Below are positions 1-8,497 of a stretch of DNA of 43,153 nt, in pieces; the stretch's first letter is position 1; each line of letters opens with the position of its first letter. The stretch covers positions 1 to 43,153 of the forward strand of contig CANPZL010000018.1 of NCBI GenBank assembly GCA_947589055.1, written 5' to 3'. Source of the stretch: an uncultured Lachnospiraceae bacterium (GTDB lineage: Bacteria; Bacillota; Clostridia; Lachnospirales; Lachnospiraceae). The notes below the pieces were generated by a model. The model searched no databases, was not told the DNA's origin, and saw only the letters and a list, made by a program, of their open reading frames with translations. Both the position numbers and the translations under genes were made by a program.

Positions 1-195
1 CTTGTTCACGGCCGCCGTATGATCCGGCATGGGGGCTTCCAATTCCACCGTTGCTTTTCCAACCGCTGTATGCTTCATTCTTCCGTCCAGCCCGATTCGT
101 TCGCAAAGTCCTTTTGCCAGAACCTGTTCGGAAGCGGAATCGATCAGTTGATATTTTAACGATGAGCTGCCGCAGTTAATTACTAAAATATTCAT
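1..195 (-). CDS. ackA: Acetate kinase, N-terminal 65 codons (cut by window edge)
   Basis: Acetate kinase makes ATP and acetate from acetyl phosphate and ADP in the cytosol, the last step of the phosphotransacetylase-acetate kinase pathway. The visible N-terminus reads MNILVINCGSSSLKYQLID. This is the classic first strand and phosphate-binding loop of the acetate/propionate kinase (ASKHA) family. The rest of the roughly 400-residue protein lies beyond position 1, so the active-site residues further on cannot be checked. The start is an ATG at 195 preceded by GGAGG a few bases upstream. It follows pta by 87 bases on the same strand, so the two are probably co-transcribed from the pta promoter. 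Identification is secure, because pta-ackA is a standard pair. Confidence 0.95.
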   Translation of the reverse strand, partial: MNILVINCGSSSLKYQLIDSASEQVLAKGLCERIGLDGRMKHTAVGKATVELEAPMPDHTAAVNK

Positions 196-282
196 ACTTT
201 TTCCTCCGATTTTCATGCATGGAATAAAATCATAGAGCCATGCAATACATTTGGTATCACATGGCTGTTATGTATCTGCTGT

Positions 283-1287
283 CTATTGTAACTGCTGTGC
301 CTGTGCCTGCACCGCCGTGATCGCGATCACACCGACAATATCGTCGGCGCAACAGCCTCTGGATAGATCATTGACCGGCTTTGCGATCCCCTGCGTGATC
401 GGACCATATGCCTCCGCTTTTGCAAGACGCTGTACCAGTTTATAACCGATGTTACCGGCATCCAGATCCGGAAAGACCAAGACGTTTGCCTTTCCTGCCA
501 CATCACTGTCCGGCGCCTTAGAGCGTGCGATTTCCGGTACGATTGCCGCATCGGACTGAAGCTCCCCGTCAACTTTAAGTTTCGGATCTAGTTCCCTTGC
601 CAGCCGGGTCGCTTCGATCATTTTATCAACATCCGGGTGCTTAGCGCTGCCCTTCGTAGAATGAGAAAGCATCGCAACGATCGGTTCCTTTTCCACCAGC
701 AGCCGGAAAGACTGTGCGGAGCTTTCCGCAATATAGGCTATCTCTTCAGCGTTCGGGGATTGGTTCAAACCGGCGTCTGAAAAGATAAAGGTCCCGTCTG
801 CTCCCATATCACAGTTTGGAACCACAACCAGAAAAAAAGCGGATACCAGCTTGATATTCGGAGCTGTTTTTAAGGTCTGTAACGCCGCCCGCAGTACATT
901 GGCGGAAGAATTGATCGCTCCTGCCACCATTCCGTCCGCATCATTTGCCTTTACCATGATACAACCCAAAAACAATGGATTGGTCAGTAAGATTTCTCTG
1001 GCTTCTTCAACGGTCATGCCCTTGCTTCTTCGTATTTCCGCCAGAAGTCTTGCATATTCTTCCAGTTTATCGCATGTATGCGGATCGACAAAAGATGCCT
1101 TGCTTAGATCCAGTCCTTCAGCGGTATTCAATATATCCTTCTTATTTCCGATCAAAATGATATTTGCAATGTCTTCTTCCAAAACCTTATGAGCGGCAAT
1201 CACCGTTCTTCTGTCGCTTGTCTCAGGCAGAACAATGGTCATCTTCTTTTGTTTCGCCCGTTCTTTAATCCTGTCAATGAACCCCAC
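283..1287 (-). CDS. pta: Phosphate acetyltransferase
   Basis: Phosphotransacetylase converts acetyl-CoA and phosphate to acetyl phosphate and CoA. Acetate kinase, encoded next, then uses the acetyl phosphate to make ATP. The protein is about 334 residues, the usual length of the short PTA_PTB type without an N-terminal DRTGG domain. Family stretches are visible: IVLPETSDRRT near the start, ADGMVAGA in the middle, and DAGLNQSPNAEEIA and NVLVFPDLDAGNIGYKLVQR towards the end. I place the start at the GTG at 1287, with AAGGAGA seven bases upstream. The frame is open to 1389, but those extra 34 codons would include the promoter and carry no family similarity. A strong sigma-A promoter lies at 1322-1350, so pta does not depend on the GGDEF gene upstream. 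Confidence 0.95.
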   Translation of the reverse strand: MGFIDRIKERAKQKKMTIVLPETSDRRTVIAAHKVLEEDIANIILIGNKKDILNTAEGLDLSKASFVDPHTCDKLEEYARLLAEIRRSKGMTVEEAREILLTNPLFLGCIMVKANDADGMVAGAINSSANVLRAALQTLKTAPNIKLVSAFFLVVVPNCDMGADGTFIFSDAGLNQSPNAEEIAYIAESSAQSFRLLVEKEPIVAMLSHSTKGSAKHPDVDKMIEATRLARELDPKLKVDGELQSDAAIVPEIARSKAPDSDVAGKANVLVFPDLDAGNIGYKLVQRLAKAEAYGPITQGIAKPVNDLSRGCCADDIVGVIAITAVQAQAQQLQ

Positions 1288-1294
1288 TTTTTTG

Positions 1295-1302
1295 TCTCCT
1301 TT
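1295..1302 (-). promoter_or_regulatory. Ribosome binding site that fixes the pta GTG start
   Basis: On the minus strand this reads AAAGGAGA and ends seven bases before the GTG at 1287. No in-frame ATG downstream has a comparable site, and the upstream ATG at the end of the longer frame would lie inside the GGDEF-pta spacer. Confidence 0.7.
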
Positions 1303-1321
1303 CCACTTCTCCATTAAGGCT

Positions 1322-1350
1322 ATTATAACAATTCTGGGAATTGTATACAA
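1322..1350 (-). promoter_or_regulatory. pta-ackA promoter with overlapping palindromes
   Basis: On the minus strand a -35 of TTGTAT (1345-1350) is followed 17 bases later by a perfect TATAAT (1322-1327). The -10 is preceded by TGT, an extended -10. Two palindromes overlap the promoter. CAATTCTGGGAATTG at 1329-1343 fills most of the spacer. ATTGTATACAAT at 1340-1351 covers the -35 box. They share four bases, which gives regularly placed CAATT/AATTG half-sites. Such placement is typical of operators, but the regulator is not identified. The -10/-35 call is well supported; the operator call is inference. Confidence 0.7.
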
Positions 1351-1389
1351 TACGCAAACTGGAAAATAATTGTCTTTTTCTGAAAACAA

Positions 1390-3096
1390 TCATTCTTCGG
1401 TTACATCCGGGCCATCTACCTTGATCTGCCCTCTTCCATGCTCCTTTGCATAATACATGGACCAATCCGCACGCTTGATCAGGGAATTCACATCCTGACA
1501 GATTTCCGGATAGGAAGAAACTCCGATACTGACATTCATGGTAACCACATGCCCATAGGCATGAACCGTAGTCGCAGCAATATCCTTATGCAGAGCTTCA
1601 ATGATAGGCATGGCCTGCGTAAGCCCCATATCAGGGAGAGCAAGGACGAATTCCTCCCCGCCATACCGACAGATAAACCCAAGCTCCGGTTCTTCAATAT
1701 GCCGGAAAGCGATATGTGCAATTTCCTTGATTACTTCGTCCCCTACCAGATGTCCATACGTATCGTTGATCCGTTTGAACTTATCAATATCGAACAAAGC
1801 TACCGTCAATGCTTCCTGATTGCTCACCGTTTGTTTCATCTGTTCGGCAAACAGCTTGTTAAAATGCGTCCGGTTATGAATGCCGGTAAGTCCGTCGGTC
1901 TGTGCAATATGACGCATCTGGTTATACAGCTTGATATTATGGATCGCCAGATCAAACTGGGGTACGATAATATCGTAAAATGTAATGTAGCTGTCAAACA
2001 CATTGGGCATCAGAGAACCGCTTACAAGAATGCCGTATTTCTCGCCGTCCAGTACCAGAGGCAGTACCAGCAGCGTGGCAAGCTTTGTCCGGCTGAGAGA
2101 AGGGAACAAGCCCGGCGGGAATGCATTGAGGACCAGACGCTTATCCTCCCGATCCGGTGCCTGTGCAAACAGATACGCCATCTCCTCCACCTCGGTCAGT
2201 TCCGGTACGCTTACGCATTTACACCGGGAAACCGGCTTTTTATTATAGTACACGTCCTTCTTGATATAGATTCCGCAAAAATCAATACCTCGTACACGGA
2301 TCACCACATCTGCAAGATAGTCCATAATTTCAGTAATATCAACGGAAAAGGAGCGGTTTACATATTTTAATATATCCGCCTGTACCGCAAGCTCCGTATT
2401 CGACTGCTGCACTTCCTTGTTCATCTGTGCCAGCCGGATCCGCTGCATATTTAACTCGTCATTTACCTTTTCCAAGCGGGTTTGGGTATCCTTTAATTCT
2501 GAATTATTGTCTTCCATGTTATCAATCTCAGACATAAGGGAATGTATCTGTTGTATGAAATCCCGTTCATTGATATAAAATAAATGGATAACTACCACAT
2601 CAAACACGCACAGCATCAGGTAGGCAAGCAAAAGGAAGAATCCGGCGCCTTCCACACCATACATACAAAAATACATAGTCTGACAAATCACCAACGGAGC
2701 CGCTAAAAAGACAAATATCTTAACATTGTTCAAATCATCGGATATGTTATTGTAATAAGAAAATTCAAACATGAATACCAGAAGCAGCGCTCCGATTCCA
2801 AGAACCAGATAGGTATTCTGATTATGGACCATATAAAGCATAACGAGATAAAAAAAATATTGAACGTAAGTAAAAATCTTTAAGATCAACATTCGATTCC
2901 AGAATGCCTGCTTGGTAAATATCGTCTCTGCGATTCCCAACAGTAAAGTACCCGCTATTGCCCAGATATAGAGAAAGGTAGTCTTCCTCGGTTCCCAACA
3001 ATATAAGGCAAAAATGAATACCGCCAGAAGGCCATATAAGATCCGATGAAATTTCAGCTGAGCATAGTGATGCTCGATAAGCTTTTCATCCAGCAT
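1390..3096 (-). CDS. Membrane-bound GGDEF diguanylate cyclase with GAF-like sensor region
   Basis: Predicted diguanylate cyclase, making cyclic di-GMP from two GTP. The 568-residue protein has about six hydrophobic segments in residues 15-185, a charged probably coiled-coil stretch around 190-245, a GAF-like region around 255-390 and a C-terminal GGDEF domain. The active-site motif is present as RYGGEEF (GGEEF at about 479-483), and FDIDKFKRINDTYGH lies upstream as in active cyclases. I see no RxxD product-inhibition site before GGEEF, so feedback inhibition through that site is unlikely. GGAGG precedes the ATG. Only three bases separate it from the stop of the FtsA-like gene, so the two are almost certainly co-transcribed. 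No EAL or PilZ gene is in the window. The ligand sensed is unknown. Confidence 0.9.
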   Translation of the reverse strand: MLDEKLIEHHYAQLKFHRILYGLLAVFIFALYCWEPRKTTFLYIWAIAGTLLLGIAETIFTKQAFWNRMLILKIFTYVQYFFYLVMLYMVHNQNTYLVLGIGALLLVFMFEFSYYNNISDDLNNVKIFVFLAAPLVICQTMYFCMYGVEGAGFFLLLAYLMLCVFDVVVIHLFYINERDFIQQIHSLMSEIDNMEDNNSELKDTQTRLEKVNDELNMQRIRLAQMNKEVQQSNTELAVQADILKYVNRSFSVDITEIMDYLADVVIRVRGIDFCGIYIKKDVYYNKKPVSRCKCVSVPELTEVEEMAYLFAQAPDREDKRLVLNAFPPGLFPSLSRTKLATLLVLPLVLDGEKYGILVSGSLMPNVFDSYITFYDIIVPQFDLAIHNIKLYNQMRHIAQTDGLTGIHNRTHFNKLFAEQMKQTVSNQEALTVALFDIDKFKRINDTYGHLVGDEVIKEIAHIAFRHIEEPELGFICRYGGEEFVLALPDMGLTQAMPIIEALHKDIAATTVHAYGHVVTMNVSIGVSSYPEICQDVNSLIKRADWSMYYAKEHGRGQIKVDGPDVTEE

Positions 3097-3099
3097 ATA

Positions 3100-5142
3100 T
3101 TACTTCCTCCAAAATATCTTAATATCGTCTCCGTTTTTCAATTCGTCAAAATGCTCGGCCTTTTTATCGTTCAACAGCATCACCAGCTCCGTTCCCTGTA
3201 CCTTAGAGGTATCAAAATGCATTTGGTCAAACATCTCCACAAACACATACCGATCCTTGCCGGACAAGGTATAGCTCTGTCCGTTTGCTGTCACCGTTAT
3301 TGTCTTTGTTTCCGGTCCGTCATGTTGATGCCGGGGTTCCTCTTTCAGTTCCTCCTCTTCCTCTATGGCCGGCTCCAGATCCTGATAAGCGACCTGCTCG
3401 GACCAGCTCACTTTAAAGTTTTCGTAGATCCTTGTTTCCGGCGTTCCCGGTTCCTGATTGACCAGGATTTTTCCTTCCGGTGCTACATCAAGGAAGGTAA
3501 GAAGCTGTTCTAAGGTATAATAATTCAAAATCTCAATGGTATCCTGATTCTGAATCTGATAATATTCGGATTCCAGTTTCTTATTGACGCTGGCGAATTT
3601 CGGGCAGGCCACATCCGTATCGTTGATCCGGAATGTAATGGTGTTCGTAAACTCCGGAATCTGTCCCAGCGTGAGCGTCGCATCTTCCCCCACCGTCGAT
3701 TCCCGTATCACGATCTGATCGTTCGCTTCAATGGAAGTATTGATCGAGGCTTCATGCTGATTCACGGTAATCGTCGCTGCTTCTCCCTGCCTGCCTCGTA
3801 AAAACCGTTTTTTGCCATCTACCGTATAATGCAGATCCTTTCCCCGCTGCGGGAAGATAACTTCTCGTTTTAATCCTAGCTGCATGGCGGCGTCAAATAC
3901 AGTCAAATGGTCATTATTATAGAGTTTTACCCGCTCCCCGTTTACCAGAACATAGATAAAATGATTCTTCTGATCATAATAATTCAAACAGATACCGATT
4001 GGCGTAACCAGCATCGGATCTTTTTTAATATCCGGAATATGCATATGGATTTCTTGCATCACCTCTTCTCCCCGCAGGGCTACCCGTTCTGCCGGAAGCT
4101 TTAAATGCCTGGCGAGTGCGTCTGTAAAACCCGGCAGCTTGCCGCCGCCGCCGACAACAAACACGGCGCTTACCGACCTTCCGCCGTTTAATTCAAGGAT
4201 CTTTTCCGCCACGCTTTTTGTAATCGCATCAACGACATCCGCTACTAACTGATACACCTCTGCCGGAGTGATCTTATGGGAAATTCCCATAATATCCTTA
4301 TAGGTCATGGATTTTCTTCTGGGGGAAATCATCTTAATCTTTTCTGCCGTATTAAAATCCACCAGATAGGCCTTTACGATCCGGTCTGTGATTTCATCAC
4401 CGGCAGAGGGAATCATTCCATAACCGATGATACTTCCGTCCTTTGTCACGCATATATCGGAGGTTCCCGCCCCTACATCCACCAGACAGATATTTAAGAG
4501 CCGGTAGTTTTGAGGGATCGCAACGTGCATGGCGGCAATCGGCTCCAAAGTCAGATTGGATACCGTAAGACCAGCCTGCTCCACCGCCGCATACAGCCCG
4601 TCAACCACTTCCTCCGGAAGAAAGGTCGCAAGCACGTCTCCAGCGATCTTACGGGCCTTATGTCCTTCCAGATTCGTGATCTCATAATCGTTTAAGTAAT
4701 ACTTGATCACCGTATAGCCTACGCAATAAAACTTTTCTTCCGCTCCCAGTTCCTCTACAATCTGTTCATGAGCCTTTTCCACCCCCAGCATCTCAAGGGA
4801 ATGGATATATTCCAAGTTCACGGTTGTCTGCTCATGGAATTCATATTCCGCATGTCCAACCGCAGTCTTTAACACCCGCCCGGCGGCGGCAATACAGACT
4901 TCCGGCAGCGTCCTTCCAAGCTGTTCCTCCAGCATGGACCGTACATAGCGGATTTCCTCCGCTACGGTTCCTATATCATGAATCTGCCCGTCCTGCATCG
5001 CTCTTGTTTCATGCAGCTTCACACACTGGGCAACCACATGAAAGCCGGTTGTCTCCTGATACCCGACTGTCCCCACTATACTTCTCGTACCAATATCCAA
5101 GCCAAATACCAAAGGCTGTGGATACTTCGTCAATGCTGCCAT
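3100..5142 (-). CDS. FtsA/PilM-like actin-fold protein with long C-terminal extension
   Basis: About 680 residues, against roughly 420 for classical FtsA. Residues 10-390 carry the actin-like ATPase fold: phosphate-1 loop GLDIGTRSIVG, an FtsA-type 1C region, phosphate-2 loop VDVGAGTSDICV and adenosine loop FVVGGGGKLPG. The remaining 290 or so residues do not end in the amphipathic membrane helix of FtsA. They look like repeated beta-rich units with internal acidic linkers. The last 68 residues (from KTITVTANGQ to DELKNGDDIKIFW) have the strand order and closing L-NGD-I-I pattern of ubiquitin-like beta-grasp domains. I start at the ATG at 5142, with AGGA upstream; the open frame extends 17 codons further to 5193. 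The gene sits between coaE and a GGDEF gene. A cytoskeletal or division role is inferred from the fold; the partner is unknown. Confidence 0.75.
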   Translation of the reverse strand: MAALTKYPQPLVFGLDIGTRSIVGTVGYQETTGFHVVAQCVKLHETRAMQDGQIHDIGTVAEEIRYVRSMLEEQLGRTLPEVCIAAAGRVLKTAVGHAEYEFHEQTTVNLEYIHSLEMLGVEKAHEQIVEELGAEEKFYCVGYTVIKYYLNDYEITNLEGHKARKIAGDVLATFLPEEVVDGLYAAVEQAGLTVSNLTLEPIAAMHVAIPQNYRLLNICLVDVGAGTSDICVTKDGSIIGYGMIPSAGDEITDRIVKAYLVDFNTAEKIKMISPRRKSMTYKDIMGISHKITPAEVYQLVADVVDAITKSVAEKILELNGGRSVSAVFVVGGGGKLPGFTDALARHLKLPAERVALRGEEVMQEIHMHIPDIKKDPMLVTPIGICLNYYDQKNHFIYVLVNGERVKLYNNDHLTVFDAAMQLGLKREVIFPQRGKDLHYTVDGKKRFLRGRQGEAATITVNQHEASINTSIEANDQIVIRESTVGEDATLTLGQIPEFTNTITFRINDTDVACPKFASVNKKLESEYYQIQNQDTIEILNYYTLEQLLTFLDVAPEGKILVNQEPGTPETRIYENFKVSWSEQVAYQDLEPAIEEEEELKEEPRHQHDGPETKTITVTANGQSYTLSGKDRYVFVEMFDQMHFDTSKVQGTELVMLLNDKKAEHFDELKNGDDIKIFWRK

Positions 5143-5219
5143 ACCATTCCTGAACCTTTCTGTTATGTAACTTTTCCTATGATTTTCTAACAAAGATTAA
5201 AGTTAATTCTAGCACACAA

Positions 5220-5813
5220 TCATAGGTTCATCAAGAATTCTTCCACTTGTTTTTTTGCATTCTCAAGGTTTCCGTCATTCACCAGAATCCGATCACAATG
5301 CCTGCGGTAATATGTATCTGTAGATTGACTGTTTACGATCTGCATACATTTTTCCCGGCTGTATCCCCGGCTTTCCATCAAGCGTGCGATCCGTACCTCT
5401 TCCGGTGAATAGACATACCAAAGCTCATCACAGATTTCTCGATAACCGTCCTCGATCAAAAGCGCCGCTTCCAAAACATAGAGCGTAATGTTCCCCTCTT
5501 GTCTGCATCTTTGTATATCGGACCGGATATATGCCTTTACCGCCGGATGGACGATTGCGTTCAGTTTTTCCCGCATTTGCGGCTGGCGGAATATCAAATC
5601 CGCCATTTTCTGCCGATGAATCCGGTCATCATCATCAAGTATGTCTGCCGGAAATGCATTTCGGATAGCAAGATAGACCGGTCCTCCCGGCTCCATCAAG
5701 GTATGTGCCACCCGATCTGCTTCTATGCAGTACCCGTTATGTTTTTCTTCCAGATAAGACAGTATCCTGCTCTTACCGGCACCGATCCCGCCTGTGATCC
5801 CTATGATTTTCAT
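5220..5813 (-). CDS. coaE: Dephospho-CoA kinase
   Basis: Catalyses the last step of coenzyme A synthesis, ATP-dependent 3'-phosphorylation of dephospho-CoA. The 197-residue length is normal. The P-loop is GITGGIGAGKS at the N-terminus. The CoaE signature DRVAHTLMEPGGP follows, and later come LYVLEAALLIEDG and the C-terminal SQSTDTYYRRHCD that replaces the family's usual QxSxxxR region. AGGAAAT lies ahead of the ATG at 5813. It follows polA by about 50 bases on the same strand. polA-coaE adjacency is common in Firmicutes, which supports the call. The FtsA-like gene follows 77 bases downstream. Confidence 0.96.
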   Translation of the reverse strand: MKIIGITGGIGAGKSRILSYLEEKHNGYCIEADRVAHTLMEPGGPVYLAIRNAFPADILDDDDRIHRQKMADLIFRQPQMREKLNAIVHPAVKAYIRSDIQRCRQEGNITLYVLEAALLIEDGYREICDELWYVYSPEEVRIARLMESRGYSREKCMQIVNSQSTDTYYRRHCDRILVNDGNLENAKKQVEEFLMNL

Positions 5814-5863
5814 ATTTTTATTTCCTATTCCGCCGCCGCTTCGCTCTGCGGCCTTTGTTCACC

Positions 5864-8497
5864 CTATTTTGCATCATACCAGTTATCTGCCACATGAATG
5901 TCAATATCCAAAGGAACCGAGAGCTGTGCCGCCTGTTCCATTTCTTCATGGAGTATCCGCACTACGGATTCGACTTCCTCCTGTTTGGTTTCAATCAGCA
6001 GTTCATCATGAATCTGCAAGATCAGGCGGGATTCCAGATCATTTTCCCGTAACGCTTTTCGCACCCGATTCATGGCGATCTTGATAATATCAGCCGCAGT
6101 CCCCTGTATGGGAGAATTCATTGCGATCCGTTCTCCAAAATTCCGCTGCATAAAATTACTGGAACTGATTTCCGGTACAGGACGAATCCGATGATACATG
6201 GTTTCTACTATACCTGTTTTTTTAGCAAGCTCTACCTGATGATCCAAAAAGGATTTGATTCTCGGATACGTTTCAAAATAACGGTCAATATATTCGCCTG
6301 CTTCCGCTCTGGATATACCAAGATCCTGACTTAACCCATAGGCACTGATTCCATATATGATGCCGAAGTTTACAGCCTTTGCATTCCTCCGTTGTAAGGA
6401 AGTCACCTCGTCAATCGGTACGCCAAACACCTCCGAGGCAGTTGTCGCATGAATATCCCGATCATGTTGGAACGCACTGATCAAAACCTCATCCTGCGAC
6501 AGATGTGCCAATACCCGAAGCTCGATTTGGGAATAATCGGCGTCAACAAATACCCAGCCGTCCCTTGGAACAAATACCTTACGGATCATTCGTCCCAATG
6601 GCATACGGATCGGTATATTCTGAAGATTCGGTTCCGTACTGCTGATCCTTCCGGTAGCGGTAATGGTCTGATGGAATTTTCCATGTATCCGCTCGTCTGT
6701 CTGAATATATCCCGCCAACCCGTCTGCATAGGTGGACTTTAACTTTGTAAGCTGGCGATATTCCAATATCTCATCAATGATCGGATGCTCTTCACGGATT
6801 TTTTCTAACACTTCCACACTGGTAGAATATCCGGTCTTTGTCTTTTTTCCGCCCGGCAGCTTCATATGCTCGAACAAAACCTCTCCCAGTTGTTTTGGCG
6901 ATTGGATATTAAAGGTCTTTCCCGCCAGTTCCTGAATCGAAGTCTCTAATTCCTGTATACGTGCAACCAGCTGATTTCCATATTCAGCCAAAGCCTCCTT
7001 CTTCACCCGGATGCCATACCGTTCCATATCATACAGGGCGTATAATGCCGGACATTCCACGTCCCAGTACAGTTCAAGCATATGCTTTTCCTCTAACAAC
7101 TGTTCCAGCCTGTTTCCAGACGCATAGGCTACACAGACCTCATAGCCAAGCATCTCCTGTACCCTCTCATCCTCCAACGTCATAGGGGTAAGCTCTGTCT
7201 TACCTATAAGCTCTTTTCGGGAAGGAACGGTAAGCTCCAAAATATCCCGTGCAATATCATCGTACAGATAACTGTCCTTTAAGGGATTTAAAAGATAACA
7301 GGCCAGAGAAAGATCCAATACCTTTCCGTCCCATATCCGTTCATGCAGAAGATGCAGCTGGTGCTTCCAGCCAATGGTATAGATCTTGTGTTCTCCTTGA
7401 AACAGGCGGGCGATCCGGTCGCACAGATACGCCTCCGTAAGGAAACCGGACACTGGAATGCAAACCCCTTTATATGCTTCAAGACAGAAACAAAGCCCCA
7501 GCAGTCCCTGTTCACCGGATATGCATTGCAGGGCAAAGGAATCCGTCTGTTCTAATCTTGAAAACCATTTCTCTGCGTCTGTCAATTCTTCACACAAACT
7601 TAGCTTTACCGAAAACGCCGCCGCCTGCATCGGCTGTGGAAACCGATTCAAAATACTTTTTAATTCCAGACGTTTCAGGATTTCGTAAGAATCCGGATTA
7701 AACAACTCCTGAAGCCGCATGGTTTCCAGATCCTGCTCAATCGGGCAATCCAGCTTGATCGTTGCCAGTTCTTTGCTAAGCAGTGCCTGTTCATAATAGG
7801 CTTCCAGATTTTTCCCGGCTTTTTCCGGCTTTATATCCATACGATGATCGTATGCATTTTCAATCGTCTTATACTCTGCTATAATCTTCGTAGCAGTTTT
7901 CTCTCCGATTCCCGGCACTCCGGGTATGTTATCGGAAGCATCTCCCATAAGCCCCTTTAAGTCAATAAATTCAGTTGGCGTGACCTGATACCGTTCCAGC
8001 ACATCCTTTGCATAATAGTCCTCAACCGTAGTTCCGGATGGCTTTGTTTTGGGAATCCGAACCTGAATCGCATCTGTCGCAAGCTGGAGCAGGTCTCTGT
8101 CACCGGAAACAATCGTAACTGCAAACCCCTTTGCCATTCCCTGTCTGGATAACGTACCGATAATATCATCCGCCTCATATCCGCCCTGTTCAACTGTTGT
8201 AACCCGCATGGCAGCCAGTACCTCTTTCATCACCGGCACCTGTTCTCGCAGCTCCTCCGGCATCGGTTTTCTGGTGCCCTTATAGGCTTCATAACGTAAA
8301 TGCCGGAAGGTCGGCTGATGGACGTCAAAGGCCACGCAAAGATGCGTTGGCTGCTCTTCTTCCATGAGCTTTAGCATAATATTAAGAAATCCCAGGATTG
8401 CATTCGTATGCAGACCCTGAGAATTGGACAGCGTTGGCAGTCCATAGAATGCCCGGTTCAATATACTGTGGCCGTCTATCAACAATAGTTTATTCAA
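5864..8497 (-). CDS. polA: DNA polymerase I
   Basis: Repair and Okazaki-fragment-processing polymerase, about 877 residues. The N-terminal 290 residues are the 5'-3' exonuclease/flap domain (LLIDGHSILNRAFYG, GYEADDIIGT, GDRDLLQL, GVPGIGEKTA). The middle 3'-5' exonuclease-like domain lacks the DxE of active proofreading: the equivalent stretch reads FALQCISGEQG. The polymerase domain is intact, with motif A DADYSQIELR (around 650), finger helix RRNAKAVNFGIIYG and motif C QIHDEL (around 828). I place the start at TTG 8497, because AAGGAG at 8507-8512 is nine bases upstream. An in-frame ATG at 8515 has no ribosome binding site. The start overlaps the upstream zf-HC2 gene by eight bases, which suggests translational coupling. 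Confidence 0.96.
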   Translation of the reverse strand: MNKLLLIDGHSILNRAFYGLPTLSNSQGLHTNAILGFLNIMLKLMEEEQPTHLCVAFDVHQPTFRHLRYEAYKGTRKPMPEELREQVPVMKEVLAAMRVTTVEQGGYEADDIIGTLSRQGMAKGFAVTIVSGDRDLLQLATDAIQVRIPKTKPSGTTVEDYYAKDVLERYQVTPTEFIDLKGLMGDASDNIPGVPGIGEKTATKIIAEYKTIENAYDHRMDIKPEKAGKNLEAYYEQALLSKELATIKLDCPIEQDLETMRLQELFNPDSYEILKRLELKSILNRFPQPMQAAAFSVKLSLCEELTDAEKWFSRLEQTDSFALQCISGEQGLLGLCFCLEAYKGVCIPVSGFLTEAYLCDRIARLFQGEHKIYTIGWKHQLHLLHERIWDGKVLDLSLACYLLNPLKDSYLYDDIARDILELTVPSRKELIGKTELTPMTLEDERVQEMLGYEVCVAYASGNRLEQLLEEKHMLELYWDVECPALYALYDMERYGIRVKKEALAEYGNQLVARIQELETSIQELAGKTFNIQSPKQLGEVLFEHMKLPGGKKTKTGYSTSVEVLEKIREEHPIIDEILEYRQLTKLKSTYADGLAGYIQTDERIHGKFHQTITATGRISSTEPNLQNIPIRMPLGRMIRKVFVPRDGWVFVDADYSQIELRVLAHLSQDEVLISAFQHDRDIHATTASEVFGVPIDEVTSLQRRNAKAVNFGIIYGISAYGLSQDLGISRAEAGEYIDRYFETYPRIKSFLDHQVELAKKTGIVETMYHRIRPVPEISSSNFMQRNFGERIAMNSPIQGTAADIIKIAMNRVRKALRENDLESRLILQIHDELLIETKQEEVESVVRILHEEMEQAAQLSVPLDIDIHVADNWYDAK

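Noticed and set aside
216..244. An inverted repeat TGCATGG / CCATGCA in the pta-ackA gap.
   Set aside because: The loop is 15 bases and no T-run follows, so it is not a convincing terminator; pta and ackA are expected to be read together.
1288..1389. A 34-codon N-terminal extension of pta.
   Set aside because: The extra codons overlap the pta promoter; the GTG at 1287 has a good ribosome binding site and gives the normal family length.
1438..2370. A long open frame on the plus strand opposite the GGDEF gene.
   Set aside because: It is antisense to well-recognised GGDEF and GAF-like coding sequence, has no recognisable family features and no clear ribosome binding site.
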